The position numbers and the translations under genes were made by a program. Positions 46,676-55,523 of a stretch of 64,000 bases of DNA are shown piece by piece (position 1 is the first letter of the stretch; every line of letters starts with the position of its first letter). Source of the stretch: Thiodiazotropha sp037384425 (GTDB lineage: Bacteria; Pseudomonadota; Gammaproteobacteria; Chromatiales; Chromatiaceae); NCBI GenBank assembly GCA_037384425.1, contig JARROA010000011.1, positions 62,001 to 126,000 on the forward strand, written 5' to 3'. The notes beneath the pieces were generated by a model that was not told the DNA's origin, did no database searches, and saw only the letters and a list, made by a program, of their open reading frames with translations.

Positions 46676-47113
46676 ATGCCGACGCCCGTCTACAAACGAC
46701 CGGAATCGGTACTGGTGGTGGTCTATACCCGGCAGGGTGAAGTGCTGATGTTGCGTCGCACCCGCCCCAACGATTTCTGGCAGTCGGTAACCGGCAGCCT
46801 GAGGTGGGGGGAGTCACCAGTCAGCACGGCACGCAGGGAACTCTACGAGGAGACCGGCATCATGGCGGGCGCTGCGCTGCGCGATCTGCACCACAGTGTC
46901 AGCTTTCCCATCCTCCCTGCATGGCGTTCGTGCTACGCCCCTTCGGCCCGCAGCAACCGGGAACACTGGTTCGCTTTGCCTCTGTCACTTCGCCGCCAAC
47001 CGCACTTGCATGCCGACGAACACACCGAGTACCGCTGGTTGTACCATGAGCAGGCCGCGCGACTGGCCAGCTCCTGGACCAACCGGGATGCGATCCGATA
47101 CCTGTTCTCTTAG
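46676..47113 (+). CDS. nudB: Dihydroneopterin triphosphate pyrophosphohydrolase (Nudix)
   Basis: 145 residues. The Nudix box G-x5-E-x7-R-E-x2-E-E-x-G is intact: GSLRWGESPVSTARRELYEE with TGI. NudB removes pyrophosphate from dihydroneopterin triphosphate in folate synthesis. The sequence KRPESVLVVVYTRQGEVLML and the position directly after aspS are typical for nudB. Reaction inferred from family and context. Confidence 0.9.
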   Translation: MPTPVYKRPESVLVVVYTRQGEVLMLRRTRPNDFWQSVTGSLRWGESPVSTARRELYEETGIMAGAALRDLHHSVSFPILPAWRSCYAPSARSNREHWFALPLSLRRQPHLHADEHTEYRWLYHEQAARLASSWTNRDAIRYLFS

Positions 47114-47114
47114 A

Positions 47115-47173
47115 GATGAGATCGAGGGGTCGGAGTCGACTGAGTCGATTCCAACCCCTGAGATCTCCTCATC
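47115..47173. terminator. Long inverted repeat between convergent genes
   Basis: GATGAGATC-x-AGGGGT-x-GGA (from 47115) pairs with TCC-x-ACCCCT-x-AGATCTCCTCATC (to 47173), a long imperfect stem of about 25 base pairs. It lies directly after nudB and before the end of the convergent DUF302 gene, so it probably terminates in both directions. No long T-run. Confidence 0.6.
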
Positions 47174-47201
47174 ACCGATGATCAGAATGACACGCCATAA
47201 C

Positions 47202-47245
47202 GGTGCGGCAAGCCGCACCCTACGGCGAATCGAAGTGTAGGGTGC
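47202..47245. repeat. REP-like palindromic doublet touching the DUF302 stop
   Basis: GTGCGGCAAGCCGCACC begins at 47202 and CTAC ends it at 47222; the opposite arm (GTAGGGTGC) lies at 47237-47245 with GGCGAATCGAA between. The DUF302 gene's TAG stop (47220-47222 on the minus strand) and its last seven codons fall inside the element. Confidence 0.7.
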
Positions 47246-47585
47246 CGGCGACCTTTTTCGGCTCTTCGGTGTCGCAGAGTCCCAGTACCGTCTCCGGGTC
47301 CATGAAACTCACCAGAGTCTTGTTCGCCTCGGTCTCGCGCAGGATGAAGTTGCAGGGCAGCAATGTACCAGCATTGGGTTCGCTGCTCAGTACGCGGTCA
47401 GCCATTTTGGGATTACATGCACCGTAGATGTGGTAGGCCGGGATATCCTTGTCCATCTTGCTCTTGAAGATGGCCTGTACATTCACATCACTGACGATGC
47501 CCAGATGTTCTTCCAGCAAGCTGGCCTGGACCTTCTTCAGCGCCTGCTCGAAGGGGAGATCGATTTCGGTGTTAAATTCGTACAT
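47220..47585 (-). CDS. DUF302 family protein
   Basis: 121 residues from ATG 47585, which is preceded by CAGGAGG. It carries the DUF302 signature: an N-terminal YEFNTEIDLPFEQALKKVQA, a middle IFKSKMDKDIPAYHIYGACN, and LLPCNFILRETEANKTLVSF near the end. DUF302 proteins are small alpha/beta cytoplasmic proteins of unknown function, sometimes near sulfur and thiol genes. The extreme C-terminus (TLHFDSP) is encoded by a dispersed repeat. It is divergent from the thiamine-related pair. Confidence 0.9.
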   Translation of the reverse strand: MYEFNTEIDLPFEQALKKVQASLLEEHLGIVSDVNVQAIFKSKMDKDIPAYHIYGACNPKMADRVLSSEPNAGTLLPCNFILRETEANKTLVSFMDPETVLGLCDTEEPKKVAGTLHFDSP

Positions 47586-47674
47586 AGTGCCTCCTGAGAT
47601 TGGAGGCGGCATTGCAGCAGAGCATCGTGCCGAGCACATTGAACTTTGTCAAAAGCCCCAGGAAGATTTGGGTT

Positions 47675-48085
47675 ATGCGAGAGACGATACATCTGGAGAC
47701 CCATAGCCGGGAAACGCTGGTCGACATTACGCCGCAGGTGGAACGGGTAGTGCGTGAGAGCGGTGTGCATCAGGGCCTGGTCAATGTCTATGCCCAGGGG
47801 GCGACGGCGGCCATCATGATCCAGGAGAACTGGGACGAGAGCGTGCAGAGCGACGTGGTCAATCTGCTGCGCAAGCTGATACCTCAAGGTGTCTGGCTGC
47901 ACGACGCCCAGGACGGCAACGGCGACTCCCATCTCAAGGCGGGATTGGTCGGTCCCTCCGAGAGCATCCCGCTGATCGACGGCAGGCTGGGCCTGTCGCG
48001 CTGGCAGAACGTCTTTTTCTGCGAATTCGACGGTCCGCGCTCCAACCGCCGGGTCATCTGCACCATTCTTGAGATGAGCGAATGA
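47675..48085 (+). CDS. yjbQ: YjbQ/UPF0047 family protein (secondary thiamine-phosphate synthase)
   Basis: 136 residues from ATG 47675 (AGGA upstream). The UPF0047 fold is clear: IHLETHSRETLVDITPQVER, SGVHQGLVNVYAQGATAAIM, DGNGDSHLKAGLVGPSESIP and NVFFCEFDGPRSNRRVICTI. YjbQ has thiamine-phosphate-synthase side activity in E. coli and may have another main role. It overlaps the following Nudix gene by four bases (ATGA), a strong sign of joint function. Confidence 0.93.
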   Translation: MRETIHLETHSRETLVDITPQVERVVRESGVHQGLVNVYAQGATAAIMIQENWDESVQSDVVNLLRKLIPQGVWLHDAQDGNGDSHLKAGLVGPSESIPLIDGRLGLSRWQNVFFCEFDGPRSNRRVICTILEMSE

Positions 48086-48942
48086 GTGAGCAGGGGCTGC
48101 TGCGTCATCTGAGAGAGCTCAACAGCTGGGAGCCGGCCCATTTCGGTGGCTTCTTTTTTCGGGGCAGGCGATACGGCTATCTCAAAACGGCGATGCGTGA
48201 GGCGCTGCGCCAGTGGCCCGAATATTTCAGCCTCCTCGACGACCGGATCGAACTGAACGCGGCGCTCGACAGTTTCGAGGCCAGAACCGAAGCCCTGATG
48301 GAAGTGACCGATACGCTGGTCTACCAGGGTGTCATCTCACATGCCCATGGTGAACGTTATCCGGTTACCTGCAGCGGGCGGGAGACCGCCATCGCCACCA
48401 TAGACCGTACCGCCGCACCCTATTTCGGCCTGCGTGCCTACGGTCAGCACCTCAACGGCTTCGTGCGCGGTTCCGATGGGCTGAAGCTCTGGATCGCCCG
48501 ACGCTCCGCAGACCGCCGTGTCTATCCCAATAAGCTCGACAACATGGTGGCGGGCGGTCTGCCCCATGACCTCAGTCTGGCAGAGAACCTGCAAAAGGAG
48601 TGCATGGAGGAGGCGTCGGTGCCGGTCGAACTGGCCGATCGTGCCATTCCGGTAGGGGCATTGAGCTACTGCAAAGAGACGGCGGTCGGACTCAAGCCCG
48701 ATACCCTCTACTGCTACGATTTGGAACTGCCGGCAGATTTTTGGCCCAGCAACAGCGATGGTGAGGTGGCCGAGTTCATGCTGCTGCCGGTCGCGGAGGT
48801 ACTGGACCTGGTGCGGGACAGCGACGAATTCAAGCTCAACTGCAATCTGGTGTTGATCGACTTCTTCATTCGACATGGGATTTTAAATCCTGAAAGTCCC
48901 GGCTACCTCGAACTATCCTTGGGACTACGCGAGAAGTTGTGA
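48082..48942 (+). CDS. Nudix hydrolase with DUF4743 domain (Tnr3-type thiamine damage control)
   Basis: 286 residues. The N-terminal ~110 residues match the DUF4743 domain (LLRHLRELNSWEPAHFGGFF, RREALRQWPEYF-like helices), and a Nudix hydrolase core follows with a slightly degenerate box GGLPHDLSLAENLQKECMEE (x-x-EASV). This architecture equals the Nudix half of yeast Tnr3 and its bacterial relatives, which hydrolyse oxy- and oxothiamine diphosphate to stop damaged cofactor entering metabolism. Coupled translation with yjbQ supports a thiamine role. Activity is inferred from family knowledge. Confidence 0.88.
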   Translation: MSEQGLLRHLRELNSWEPAHFGGFFFRGRRYGYLKTAMREALRQWPEYFSLLDDRIELNAALDSFEARTEALMEVTDTLVYQGVISHAHGERYPVTCSGRETAIATIDRTAAPYFGLRAYGQHLNGFVRGSDGLKLWIARRSADRRVYPNKLDNMVAGGLPHDLSLAENLQKECMEEASVPVELADRAIPVGALSYCKETAVGLKPDTLYCYDLELPADFWPSNSDGEVAEFMLLPVAEVLDLVRDSDEFKLNCNLVLIDFFIRHGILNPESPGYLELSLGLREKL

Positions 48943-49085
48943 CTCCCGAGTGGTAAATTATTGCGCAACGACACACTTTTCACTTCGGATGGAACCGCGG
49001 ACTGGAAATTCAGTCAAAATCGTATTCCAATCAGTTTGATAGCGGTAACAGGGCCTATCGGGCACGACCGAATTCAGGTGGATAG

Positions 49086-51173
49086 ATGAGAATGAACCGA
49101 TTTATAGTGGCCAGCCTCGTACTGTGGCTGGTCAGCGCACCCGTCTGGGCGGTCAAGCAACTGGTCCCGGTCTCCGAGCTCCATCCCACCGAGGAGCAAC
49201 AGCAGACGGCCCATGTCATCGTCAAGGTGATCGACAAATACCACTACAAGGATGTGGTGCTCGACGACGCCATGTCGAAGGATATCCTCAAGCGTTACTT
49301 CGACGCGCTCGATCCCAATCGCTCCTTTTTCCTGGCCAACGACATTCGCCGTTTCGCCATCTACGAGGACAAGCTCGACGACTATCTGAGCAACGCCCGA
49401 ATCGAACCCGCGTTCGAGATCTTCCGCACCTACCGTCAACGGGTGGGCGAAGCGATCGGCTATGCCCAGAAGCTGCTGGATGGGGACTTCGACTTCACCC
49501 TGGACGAAACCTATCAGTTCGAACGCGAGGATGAGCCCTGGCCGCAGACCCGCGCCGAACTGAACGACCTCTGGCGCAAGCGGGTGAAGAACGACTACCT
49601 CAACCTGAAGTTGACCGACAAGCCCGATGCGGAGATCCGCAAGACCCTGCGCGCCCGCTATGCGCGGCTGGAGAATCGGGTTCAGCAGTTCGACGCCAAT
49701 GACGTGTTCCAGACCTTCGTCAACGCCTATACCCTGAGCCTGGAGCCCCATACCAGCTATATGTCCCCCAGCACCTCGGAGAACTTCGACATCAGCATGA
49801 GTCTCTCCTTGGAGGGTATAGGCGCGGTGCTGAAGGACGAGGACGGCTATACGGTGGTACAGAAGACCGTCATCGGCGGTCCCGCCGAGTTGAGCAAGCT
49901 GCTGCATGCCGGCGACCGCATCATCGGCGTGGGCCAGGGCCTGAAGGGTGAGATCGTCGATATCGTCGGTTGGCGCCTGCAGGACGTGGTGGAGCAGATT
50001 CGTGGCCCCAAGGGTTCTGTGGTCCGGCTGCAGATCGTGCCCAAGGGAGGCAAGAGCGAGGCCGATCCGCAGACCATCACCCTGGTGCGCAACAAGATCA
50101 AGCTCGAGGAGCAGGCGGCCAAGAGTTACGTCATCGACGATCTGGACGGCATGGGCAAATACAAGATCGGCGTCATCGAGGTGCCGACCTTCTACCGTGA
50201 CTTCGCCGCCGAATCCCGTGGTGAAGAGGATTTCCGCAGCACCACCCGTGATGTGCGCAAACTGTTGAACGATCTCAAGCAGCAGGGCGTGGCCGGTATC
50301 GTCATCGACCTGCGCGAGAACGGCGGCGGTTCGCTCTCCGAGGCCACTGAACTGACCGGACTTTTCATCGAGACCGGCCCTGTGGTGCAGATCAAGGACG
50401 CCTTCGGCAAGGTGGAGGTCGAGCGCGATCCCGATCCGGACATCGCCTACAGCGGACCGCTGGGGGTGCTGGTGGACCGCAACAGCGCCTCCGCATCGGA
50501 GATCTTCGCCGGCGCCATCCAGGACTACAAGCGGGGCATCATCATCGGCGAGCCCACCTTCGGCAAAGGTACGGTGCAGACTCTGGTCGATCTGGGACGT
50601 TTCGTGCCCGGCCGCAAGCAGGATCTGGGGCGCCTGCGTCTGACCATGGCCCAGTTCTTCCGCATCAACGGCGGCAGCACCCAGCATCGCGGGGTAGTGC
50701 CTGATATCCTGTTCCCCACCGCCAGCTTCTCAGATGATTACGGCGAGCGCTCGCTCGACAATGCGCTGCCCTGGGCCCAGATCGATCCTGCCGACTATCA
50801 GCCCCGGGGCAAGGCGAGCATACCGCGACTGATGGAGTCCCATCTCGACCGCATCTCTCACGATCCCGGATTTGAGATGCTGGTGGATCGCGAAAAGCGT
50901 TTCGAGGATATGGATCAGCGTACCGAGGTCAGTCTGCTGGAGAGCGCCCGTCGTGCCGAGTGGGACAAGCGGGAGCAGGAACGCCTGCTGCACAAGAACC
51001 GCTTCCGCGCTTCTCAGGGGCTGGATGCGATCAAGCTCGATCATGAAACCGATGTCGCGGACGAGGATGAGACCGAGGAGAGCGAGGCGACACACCGCAT
51101 CGAGCTCAACGAAGCGGCGCACATCCTGGTTGATTCGATCCGGCTGCAGGCGCCCGTCGCCGTGATGCGCTGA
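49086..51173 (+). CDS. prc: C-terminal processing protease Prc (Tsp)
   Basis: 695 residues with signal peptide (NRFIVASLVLWLVSAPVWA). Prc is a periplasmic S41 protease that trims lipoproteins, peptidoglycan enzymes and tagged proteins. In order: N-terminal helical domain, a PDZ domain around residues 235-330, and the catalytic domain with Ser469 in NSASASEIFAGAIQDYKRG and Lys494 in IIGEPTFGKGTVQTL. The spacing of 25 residues between serine and lysine matches E. coli Tsp. The long C-terminal acidic end is typical. It precedes gshA by 96 bases. Confidence 0.96.
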   Translation: MRMNRFIVASLVLWLVSAPVWAVKQLVPVSELHPTEEQQQTAHVIVKVIDKYHYKDVVLDDAMSKDILKRYFDALDPNRSFFLANDIRRFAIYEDKLDDYLSNARIEPAFEIFRTYRQRVGEAIGYAQKLLDGDFDFTLDETYQFEREDEPWPQTRAELNDLWRKRVKNDYLNLKLTDKPDAEIRKTLRARYARLENRVQQFDANDVFQTFVNAYTLSLEPHTSYMSPSTSENFDISMSLSLEGIGAVLKDEDGYTVVQKTVIGGPAELSKLLHAGDRIIGVGQGLKGEIVDIVGWRLQDVVEQIRGPKGSVVRLQIVPKGGKSEADPQTITLVRNKIKLEEQAAKSYVIDDLDGMGKYKIGVIEVPTFYRDFAAESRGEEDFRSTTRDVRKLLNDLKQQGVAGIVIDLRENGGGSLSEATELTGLFIETGPVVQIKDAFGKVEVERDPDPDIAYSGPLGVLVDRNSASASEIFAGAIQDYKRGIIIGEPTFGKGTVQTLVDLGRFVPGRKQDLGRLRLTMAQFFRINGGSTQHRGVVPDILFPTASFSDDYGERSLDNALPWAQIDPADYQPRGKASIPRLMESHLDRISHDPGFEMLVDREKRFEDMDQRTEVSLLESARRAEWDKREQERLLHKNRFRASQGLDAIKLDHETDVADEDETEESEATHRIELNEAAHILVDSIRLQAPVAVMR

Positions 51174-51269
51174 ATCCAGTCCCCGGATTCCTGCCCGTAC
51201 GCTAATTTGTCCGTGTTACCTGCGTGGCAGCAAGCTATAATCTGCGATCTTTGACCAGGATTCGCGGGT

Positions 51270-52868
51270 TTGTACGAGACATCAGAAAAGCGGTTGCGGC
51301 ACCTTCACCAGGAGGGGCAGGCAGGCCTCCTTCGGGGCGGACTGATCGGCATCGAAAAGGAGTCGCTACGAGTCTCGCCGCGCGGCTGTATCTCGCAGAC
51401 ACCCCATCCGATGGCGCTGGGGTCACCACTGACCAACCGCTATATCACCACCGACTACTCGGAAGCTCTGACCGAGATCATCACGCCCCCTTCCGGCGAC
51501 CGTAACGAACCGCTGCGCTTTCTTCACGCGGCCCACCACTTTGTCTACCAGCATCTGCAGGACGAGATTCTCTGGTCCACCAGCATGCCCTGCGTGGTGG
51601 AGGGGGACGCGCACATCCCCATCGCCGAGTACGGCAGTTCCAACGCCGGTCTCATGAAGACGGTCTACCGGCGTGGACTGGGCCATCGTTACGGTCGTGT
51701 CATGCAGGTGATCGCCGGGGTCCACTTCAACTACTCGCTGCCGACCCGGTTCTGGGAGGTGTTCCAGCAGCTGGAAGCTGACCAACGACCGGCCCAGAAC
51801 TACATCTCAGAGGCCTATTTCGGCATGCTGCGCAATCTGCAGCGCTTTGGCTGGCTGATCCCCTATCTCTTCGGTGCCTCGCCGGCAGTCTGCAAGTCGT
51901 TTCTCGGCGGGCGGCCGACCAGTCTCGAATCGTTCGACGAGTACACCTACTACGAGCCCTACGCCACCTCCCTGCGCATGGGCGACATCGGTTATCAGAA
52001 CAGTAAGGAGGAGGGGACCGGCATCAAGGCATGTTATGACTGCCTGGACGCCTATGTGGAAACCCTCTCGTGCGCCATCAATACGCCCTGTCCCATCTAT
52101 CAGGCGATCGGGGTCAAGGTGGATGGCCGCTACGAGCAGCTCAACGCCAACATCCTGCAGATCGAGAACGAGTACTACAGTACCGTACGCCCGAAGCAGA
52201 TCCCGGAGATGATGGAGAAGCCGATCCACGCCCTCCAGCGCCGCGGGGTGCGCTATGTGGAGTTGCGCTCTCTCGACGTCAATCCTTTCCATCCGCTGGG
52301 CATCGACGAGGAGCAGGTCTTCTTCATCGAGGCGCTGATGCTGCTGAGCCTGTTGGAGGAGAGTCCAGCCATCAACGTGGCCGAGCAGAAGGCAATCGAC
52401 TGGAACGAATTGGCGGCTGCGCACCAGGGGCGGGACCCCGACCTGAAATTGAAGCGCAACGGCAGCGAGGTCCGGCTGCGCGATTGGGGACTGGAACTCT
52501 GCGACGCCCTGCAGCCGGTCTGCGATCTGCTCGACGAGCAGCTGGCCGAGAAACCCTACCAGGCCAGCCTGGCGCTGCAGCGCGAACGCCTGAAGGATGC
52601 GGAGAAGACCCCCTCGGCCCGTATGCTGGCCGAGATGCGGGAACGGGGAGAGAGCTTCTTCGAATTCGCCCAGCGCATGTCGAAACAGCACCAGCACTAT
52701 TTCAACCAGCTGGAAAGTCTGGAGGATCAATACCTGTTGGAACAGGAGGCCAGCGACTCCTGGCGCCGGCAGCGTGAGATCGAGGCTTCGGACAGCATGA
52801 GCTTCGACGAATTTCTTTCCGAGTACTTCGCGCAGCAACTCGAAGAACCGGAAGTCCGGATGCCATAG
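51270..52868 (+). CDS. gshA: Glutamate-cysteine ligase
   Basis: 532 residues from TTG 51270. It makes gamma-glutamylcysteine in the first step of glutathione synthesis. The gammaproteobacterial GshA pattern is clear: GIEKESLRVS, ALTEIITPPSGDRNE, QVIAGVHFNYSLP, YLFGASPAVCKSFL, ELRSLDVNPFHPLGID. The TTG is preceded by AGGA about ten bases upstream; no better start is visible. Intact and normal in length. Confidence 0.95.
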   Translation: MYETSEKRLRHLHQEGQAGLLRGGLIGIEKESLRVSPRGCISQTPHPMALGSPLTNRYITTDYSEALTEIITPPSGDRNEPLRFLHAAHHFVYQHLQDEILWSTSMPCVVEGDAHIPIAEYGSSNAGLMKTVYRRGLGHRYGRVMQVIAGVHFNYSLPTRFWEVFQQLEADQRPAQNYISEAYFGMLRNLQRFGWLIPYLFGASPAVCKSFLGGRPTSLESFDEYTYYEPYATSLRMGDIGYQNSKEEGTGIKACYDCLDAYVETLSCAINTPCPIYQAIGVKVDGRYEQLNANILQIENEYYSTVRPKQIPEMMEKPIHALQRRGVRYVELRSLDVNPFHPLGIDEEQVFFIEALMLLSLLEESPAINVAEQKAIDWNELAAAHQGRDPDLKLKRNGSEVRLRDWGLELCDALQPVCDLLDEQLAEKPYQASLALQRERLKDAEKTPSARMLAEMRERGESFFEFAQRMSKQHQHYFNQLESLEDQYLLEQEASDSWRRQREIEASDSMSFDEFLSEYFAQQLEEPEVRMP

Positions 52869-53275
52869 ACCGGAGATCCCGGTTGTTCAACACAAGCCAT
52901 GAATCCCATACCCGTTCTCCCATCAGACAGGGCGGGAGCCTGTAGCCCGGATGGAGCAAAGCGGAATCCGGGATAGCCTGTGCCTTGCCCTGGATTCCGC
53001 TTCGCTCCATCCAGGCTATCGCTTCTGTGCACAACGAGTGAAGCAGGATAGGGTTTGTCCATAACGCAAAGGACGCAATGAAGCGCAAAGACCGCGAAGG
53101 GTTTTCAATGCTTGATCCTTATGCGACTGTGACAGTTCACCTGACCGATGCCAAATTAGAGTACTGGGTTAATACCGCTTACAATGCGCGATGGGGCGGC
53201 CGGACGAATCTGTCCGCCGCCGAACGACAAGAAATCGTCCGCTGGCCTGTCGGGCGAGAGATCATTCGAGGATCG
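52869..53275. other. gshA-metZ spacer full of repeat elements
   Basis: 407 bases. It contains the palindromic element at 52942-53019, then one end of the CGCAAAG-type repeat at 53059-53100 (ATAACGCAAAGGACGCAATG). In frame with metZ are 66 codons (53078-53275) that I regard as 5' non-coding because the metZ protein starts normally at 53276 with GAGGA upstream. I cannot exclude a small leader peptide. Confidence 0.5.
52942..53019. repeat. Palindromic dispersed element before metZ
   Basis: The left arm starts at 52942 (TAGCCCGGATGGAGC, then AAAGCGGAATCCGGG) and is reverse-complementary to the right arm 52989-53019 (CTGGATTCCGCTTCGCTCCA). The arms are about 30 bases with a 16-base spacer. This GGATGGAG/GGAATCC type of palindrome is common as a dispersed repeat in gammaproteobacterial genomes. 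Confidence 0.8.
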
Positions 53276-54469
53276 ATGATGGATGAGGACTACAGAGCGC
53301 CTTGGGGTTTCGCTACCCAGGCGATACGCACCGGTCACCACCGCACCCACGAGGGGGAGCACGGGGAGCCCATCTTCCCCACCTCCAGCTTCGTCTTCGG
53401 CAGCGCCGCCGAGGCGGCGGCCCGCTTCAGCGGTGACGAGCCGGGTAATATCTACTCCCGCTTCACCAACCCGACGGTGCGCAACTTCGAGGAGCGGCTT
53501 GCCGCCCTGGAAGGGGGCGAGTCCTGTGTCGCCACCGCCTCCGGCATGGCGGCGATCCTGGCCACCTGCATGGGATTGCTGCAGCAGGGCGACCAGGTGG
53601 TCTGCTCCAAGAGCGTCTTCGGCAGCACGACCCTGCTGTTCACCAAGTACCTCAGCCGCTTCGGCATCGAGACCCGTTTCGTGCCCCTCAGCGACTATGC
53701 CGCCTGGGAGCAGGCCATCGGCAAGAAGACCCGGCTGCTGTTCATCGAGACCCCCTCCAACCCGCTGACCGAGGTGGCCGACATCGCCCGCCTGAGCGCA
53801 CTGGCCCACGCCAACGACTGCTATCTGGTGGTGGACAACTGCTTCTGCACTCCGGCCCTGCAGCGGCCGTTGGCCCTGGGCGCCGATATCGTGGTCCACT
53901 CGGCGACCAAGTATCTCGACGGCCAGGGGCGCTGCATCGGCGGCGCGGTGGTCGGCAACCGGGAGCTGGTGGGGGAGGAGGTCTATGGTGTCTTGCGTAC
54001 GGCCGGGCCCACCATGAGCCCCTTCAACGCCTGGGTCTTCCTCAAGGGGCTGGAGACCCTGGAGCTGCGCATGCAGGCCCACTCCCGCAACGCCCAGCAG
54101 CTGGCCGAGTGGCTGCAGGCCCAGCCGCAGGTGGAGCGTGTCTACTTCCCGGGGCTGGCCTCCCATCCCCAGCACGAACTGTCCAGGCGGCAGCAGTCGG
54201 CGCCGGGCAGCATCGTCTCTTTCGACCTCAAGGGAGGACAGCCCGCCGCCTGGTCGTTGATCGACGCCACCCGTATGCTCTCGATCACCGCCAACCTGGG
54301 CGACACCAAGACCACCATCACCCACCCGGCCACCACCACCCATGGGCGGCTTACCGAGGAACAGCGTGCCGAGGCGGGCATCGGCCACGGTCTGCTGCGC
54401 ATCGCGGTGGGATTGGAGAACGTGGCGGACATTCAGAACGATCTCTCCTACGGCCTGGACAAGCTCTGA
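53276..54469 (+). CDS. metZ: O-succinylhomoserine sulfhydrylase
   Basis: 397 residues from ATG 53276 (53279 also possible; GAGGA just upstream). MetZ makes homocysteine directly from O-succinylhomoserine and sulfide, suiting a sulfur bacterium. Pyridoxal-phosphate enzyme features: SSFVFGSAAEAAARFSGDEP, IYSRFTNPTVRNFEERLAAL, LVVDNCFCTPALQRPLALGA and the cofactor lysine Lys212 in HSATKYLDGQGRCIGGAVVG. In relatives it follows cvpA-purF; here neither precedes it. Confidence 0.95.
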   Translation: MMDEDYRAPWGFATQAIRTGHHRTHEGEHGEPIFPTSSFVFGSAAEAAARFSGDEPGNIYSRFTNPTVRNFEERLAALEGGESCVATASGMAAILATCMGLLQQGDQVVCSKSVFGSTTLLFTKYLSRFGIETRFVPLSDYAAWEQAIGKKTRLLFIETPSNPLTEVADIARLSALAHANDCYLVVDNCFCTPALQRPLALGADIVVHSATKYLDGQGRCIGGAVVGNRELVGEEVYGVLRTAGPTMSPFNAWVFLKGLETLELRMQAHSRNAQQLAEWLQAQPQVERVYFPGLASHPQHELSRRQQSAPGSIVSFDLKGGQPAAWSLIDATRMLSITANLGDTKTTITHPATTTHGRLTEEQRAEAGIGHGLLRIAVGLENVADIQNDLSYGLDKL

Positions 54470-54479
54470 GCCGCCGGTC

Positions 54480-55067
54480 ATGACCCAGGAGACGCTGCAG
54501 GCGAAGTGGGATGCCCGCCACGGCGATCCCGACAAGCAGCCCGGCGTGGCCGAAGTGCTGGAGCGGAACCGTCATCTGCTGCCGCACGCGGGCAGGGCCC
54601 TCGATCTGGCCTGTGGCCTGGGTGGCAATGCCCTGTTCCTGGCGGAGCAGGGCCTGGAGGTCAGCGCCTGGGACCTCTCCCCGGTGGCCATCGAGCGTCT
54701 AAAAAAGACGGCCGAGCACATGCAGCTCAATCGCCTCACGGCCGAGGTGCGTGATATCGAGCAGGCACCGCCGCCGGCTGACAGTTTCGATGTGATCGTG
54801 ATCAGCTACTATCTCGAGCGCGCACTGATTCCGCACATTATCGGTGCTCTGAGGCCGGGCGGCCTGCTCTTCTACCAGACCTTCACCCGCATCGCAGTTG
54901 GCAGCGAAGGACCGTCGAACCCGGACTTCCGCTTGGGTGACAACGAGCTGCTGCGGCTTTTCGGCGCTTTGAAGCTCCGGGTCTACCGGGAGGAGAATCG
55001 ACTGGGGGATCTGACCCGGGGCACGCGGGATGTGGCCATGCTGGTGGCGGAGAAGGTCGACTCCTGA
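54480..55067 (+). CDS. Class I SAM-dependent methyltransferase (TehB-like)
   Basis: 195 residues from ATG 54480, 10 bases after metZ. The SAM site LDLACGLGGNALFLAEQGLE, WDLSPVAIERLKKTAEHMQL and the later DVIVISYYLERALIPHIIGA, LRPGGLLFYQTFTR are classical. It looks like TehB/tellurite-resistance-type small methyltransferases with an N-terminal tryptophan segment (AKWDARHG). Substrate unknown. Probably co-transcribed with metZ. Confidence 0.88.
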   Translation: MTQETLQAKWDARHGDPDKQPGVAEVLERNRHLLPHAGRALDLACGLGGNALFLAEQGLEVSAWDLSPVAIERLKKTAEHMQLNRLTAEVRDIEQAPPPADSFDVIVISYYLERALIPHIIGALRPGGLLFYQTFTRIAVGSEGPSNPDFRLGDNELLRLFGALKLRVYREENRLGDLTRGTRDVAMLVAEKVDS

Positions 55068-55100
55068 ACCCTAGTGGGCCGCGAACTACCTCAGGGTCTG

Positions 55101-55304
55101 CTAGCGCCCCACAGCTGTGAAGTCGGTTCCAGGCTTGAGGCCGAAAGACTCGTCCAGTCCGAGCTCGCGGATCAGCTGGTCGCCGGCCTGCAGTCCGTGC
55201 TCCCGCTGTACCTCGCCCAGCAGCAGTCGCACCGCATGGCGGTTGTAGCCGCTGCCGAAACTGATCTGCTGCCGGATGATCTCTCTCGCCCGTTCCAGGG
55301 TCAT
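55101..55304 (-). CDS. Conserved small protein of unknown function
   Basis: 67 residues from ATG 55304 (GGGGAG upstream). Sequence: LERAREIIRQQISFGSGYNR, then HAVRLLLGEVQREHGLQAGD, then LIRELGLDESFGLKPGTDF. It is mostly helical, with no membrane segment or signal. Proteins of this type recur in gammaproteobacteria, often beside the metallo-beta-lactamase gene as here (divergent). No function is known to me. Confidence 0.75.
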   Translation of the reverse strand: MTLERAREIIRQQISFGSGYNRHAVRLLLGEVQREHGLQAGDQLIRELGLDESFGLKPGTDFTAVGR

Positions 55305-55337
55305 TGTTCGACTCCCCGTGTATCCAACGCCCAATCC

Positions 55338-55360
55338 GGTGGGGCCCTGCCCCACCGTAG
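55338..55360. repeat. Single REP-like palindromic arm
   Basis: GGTGGGGCCCTGCCCCACC at 55338-55356 followed by GTAG is a short perfect palindrome of the family also found at 25431, 31872, 47202 and 56577, here as a single hairpin. Confidence 0.5.
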
Positions 55361-55523
55361 CACAAAGCAAACGCCATGCTGCGCTATGTCGCACCGCTGT
55401 GACCAGCCTAACCCACCCGATCTCGGCAAAATCCCTGTTCGATAGCGGGTTGAACTCCCCCGGATCACTCCCAACTAACGTTACTATGGCAACTATGACC
55501 GTGGCACCCGACTTCGAGGCAGC

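Noticed and set aside
53078..53275. 66-codon N-terminal extension of metZ
   Set aside because: The family N-terminus matches the start at 53276 with a ribosome binding site; the extension overlaps a repeat arm.
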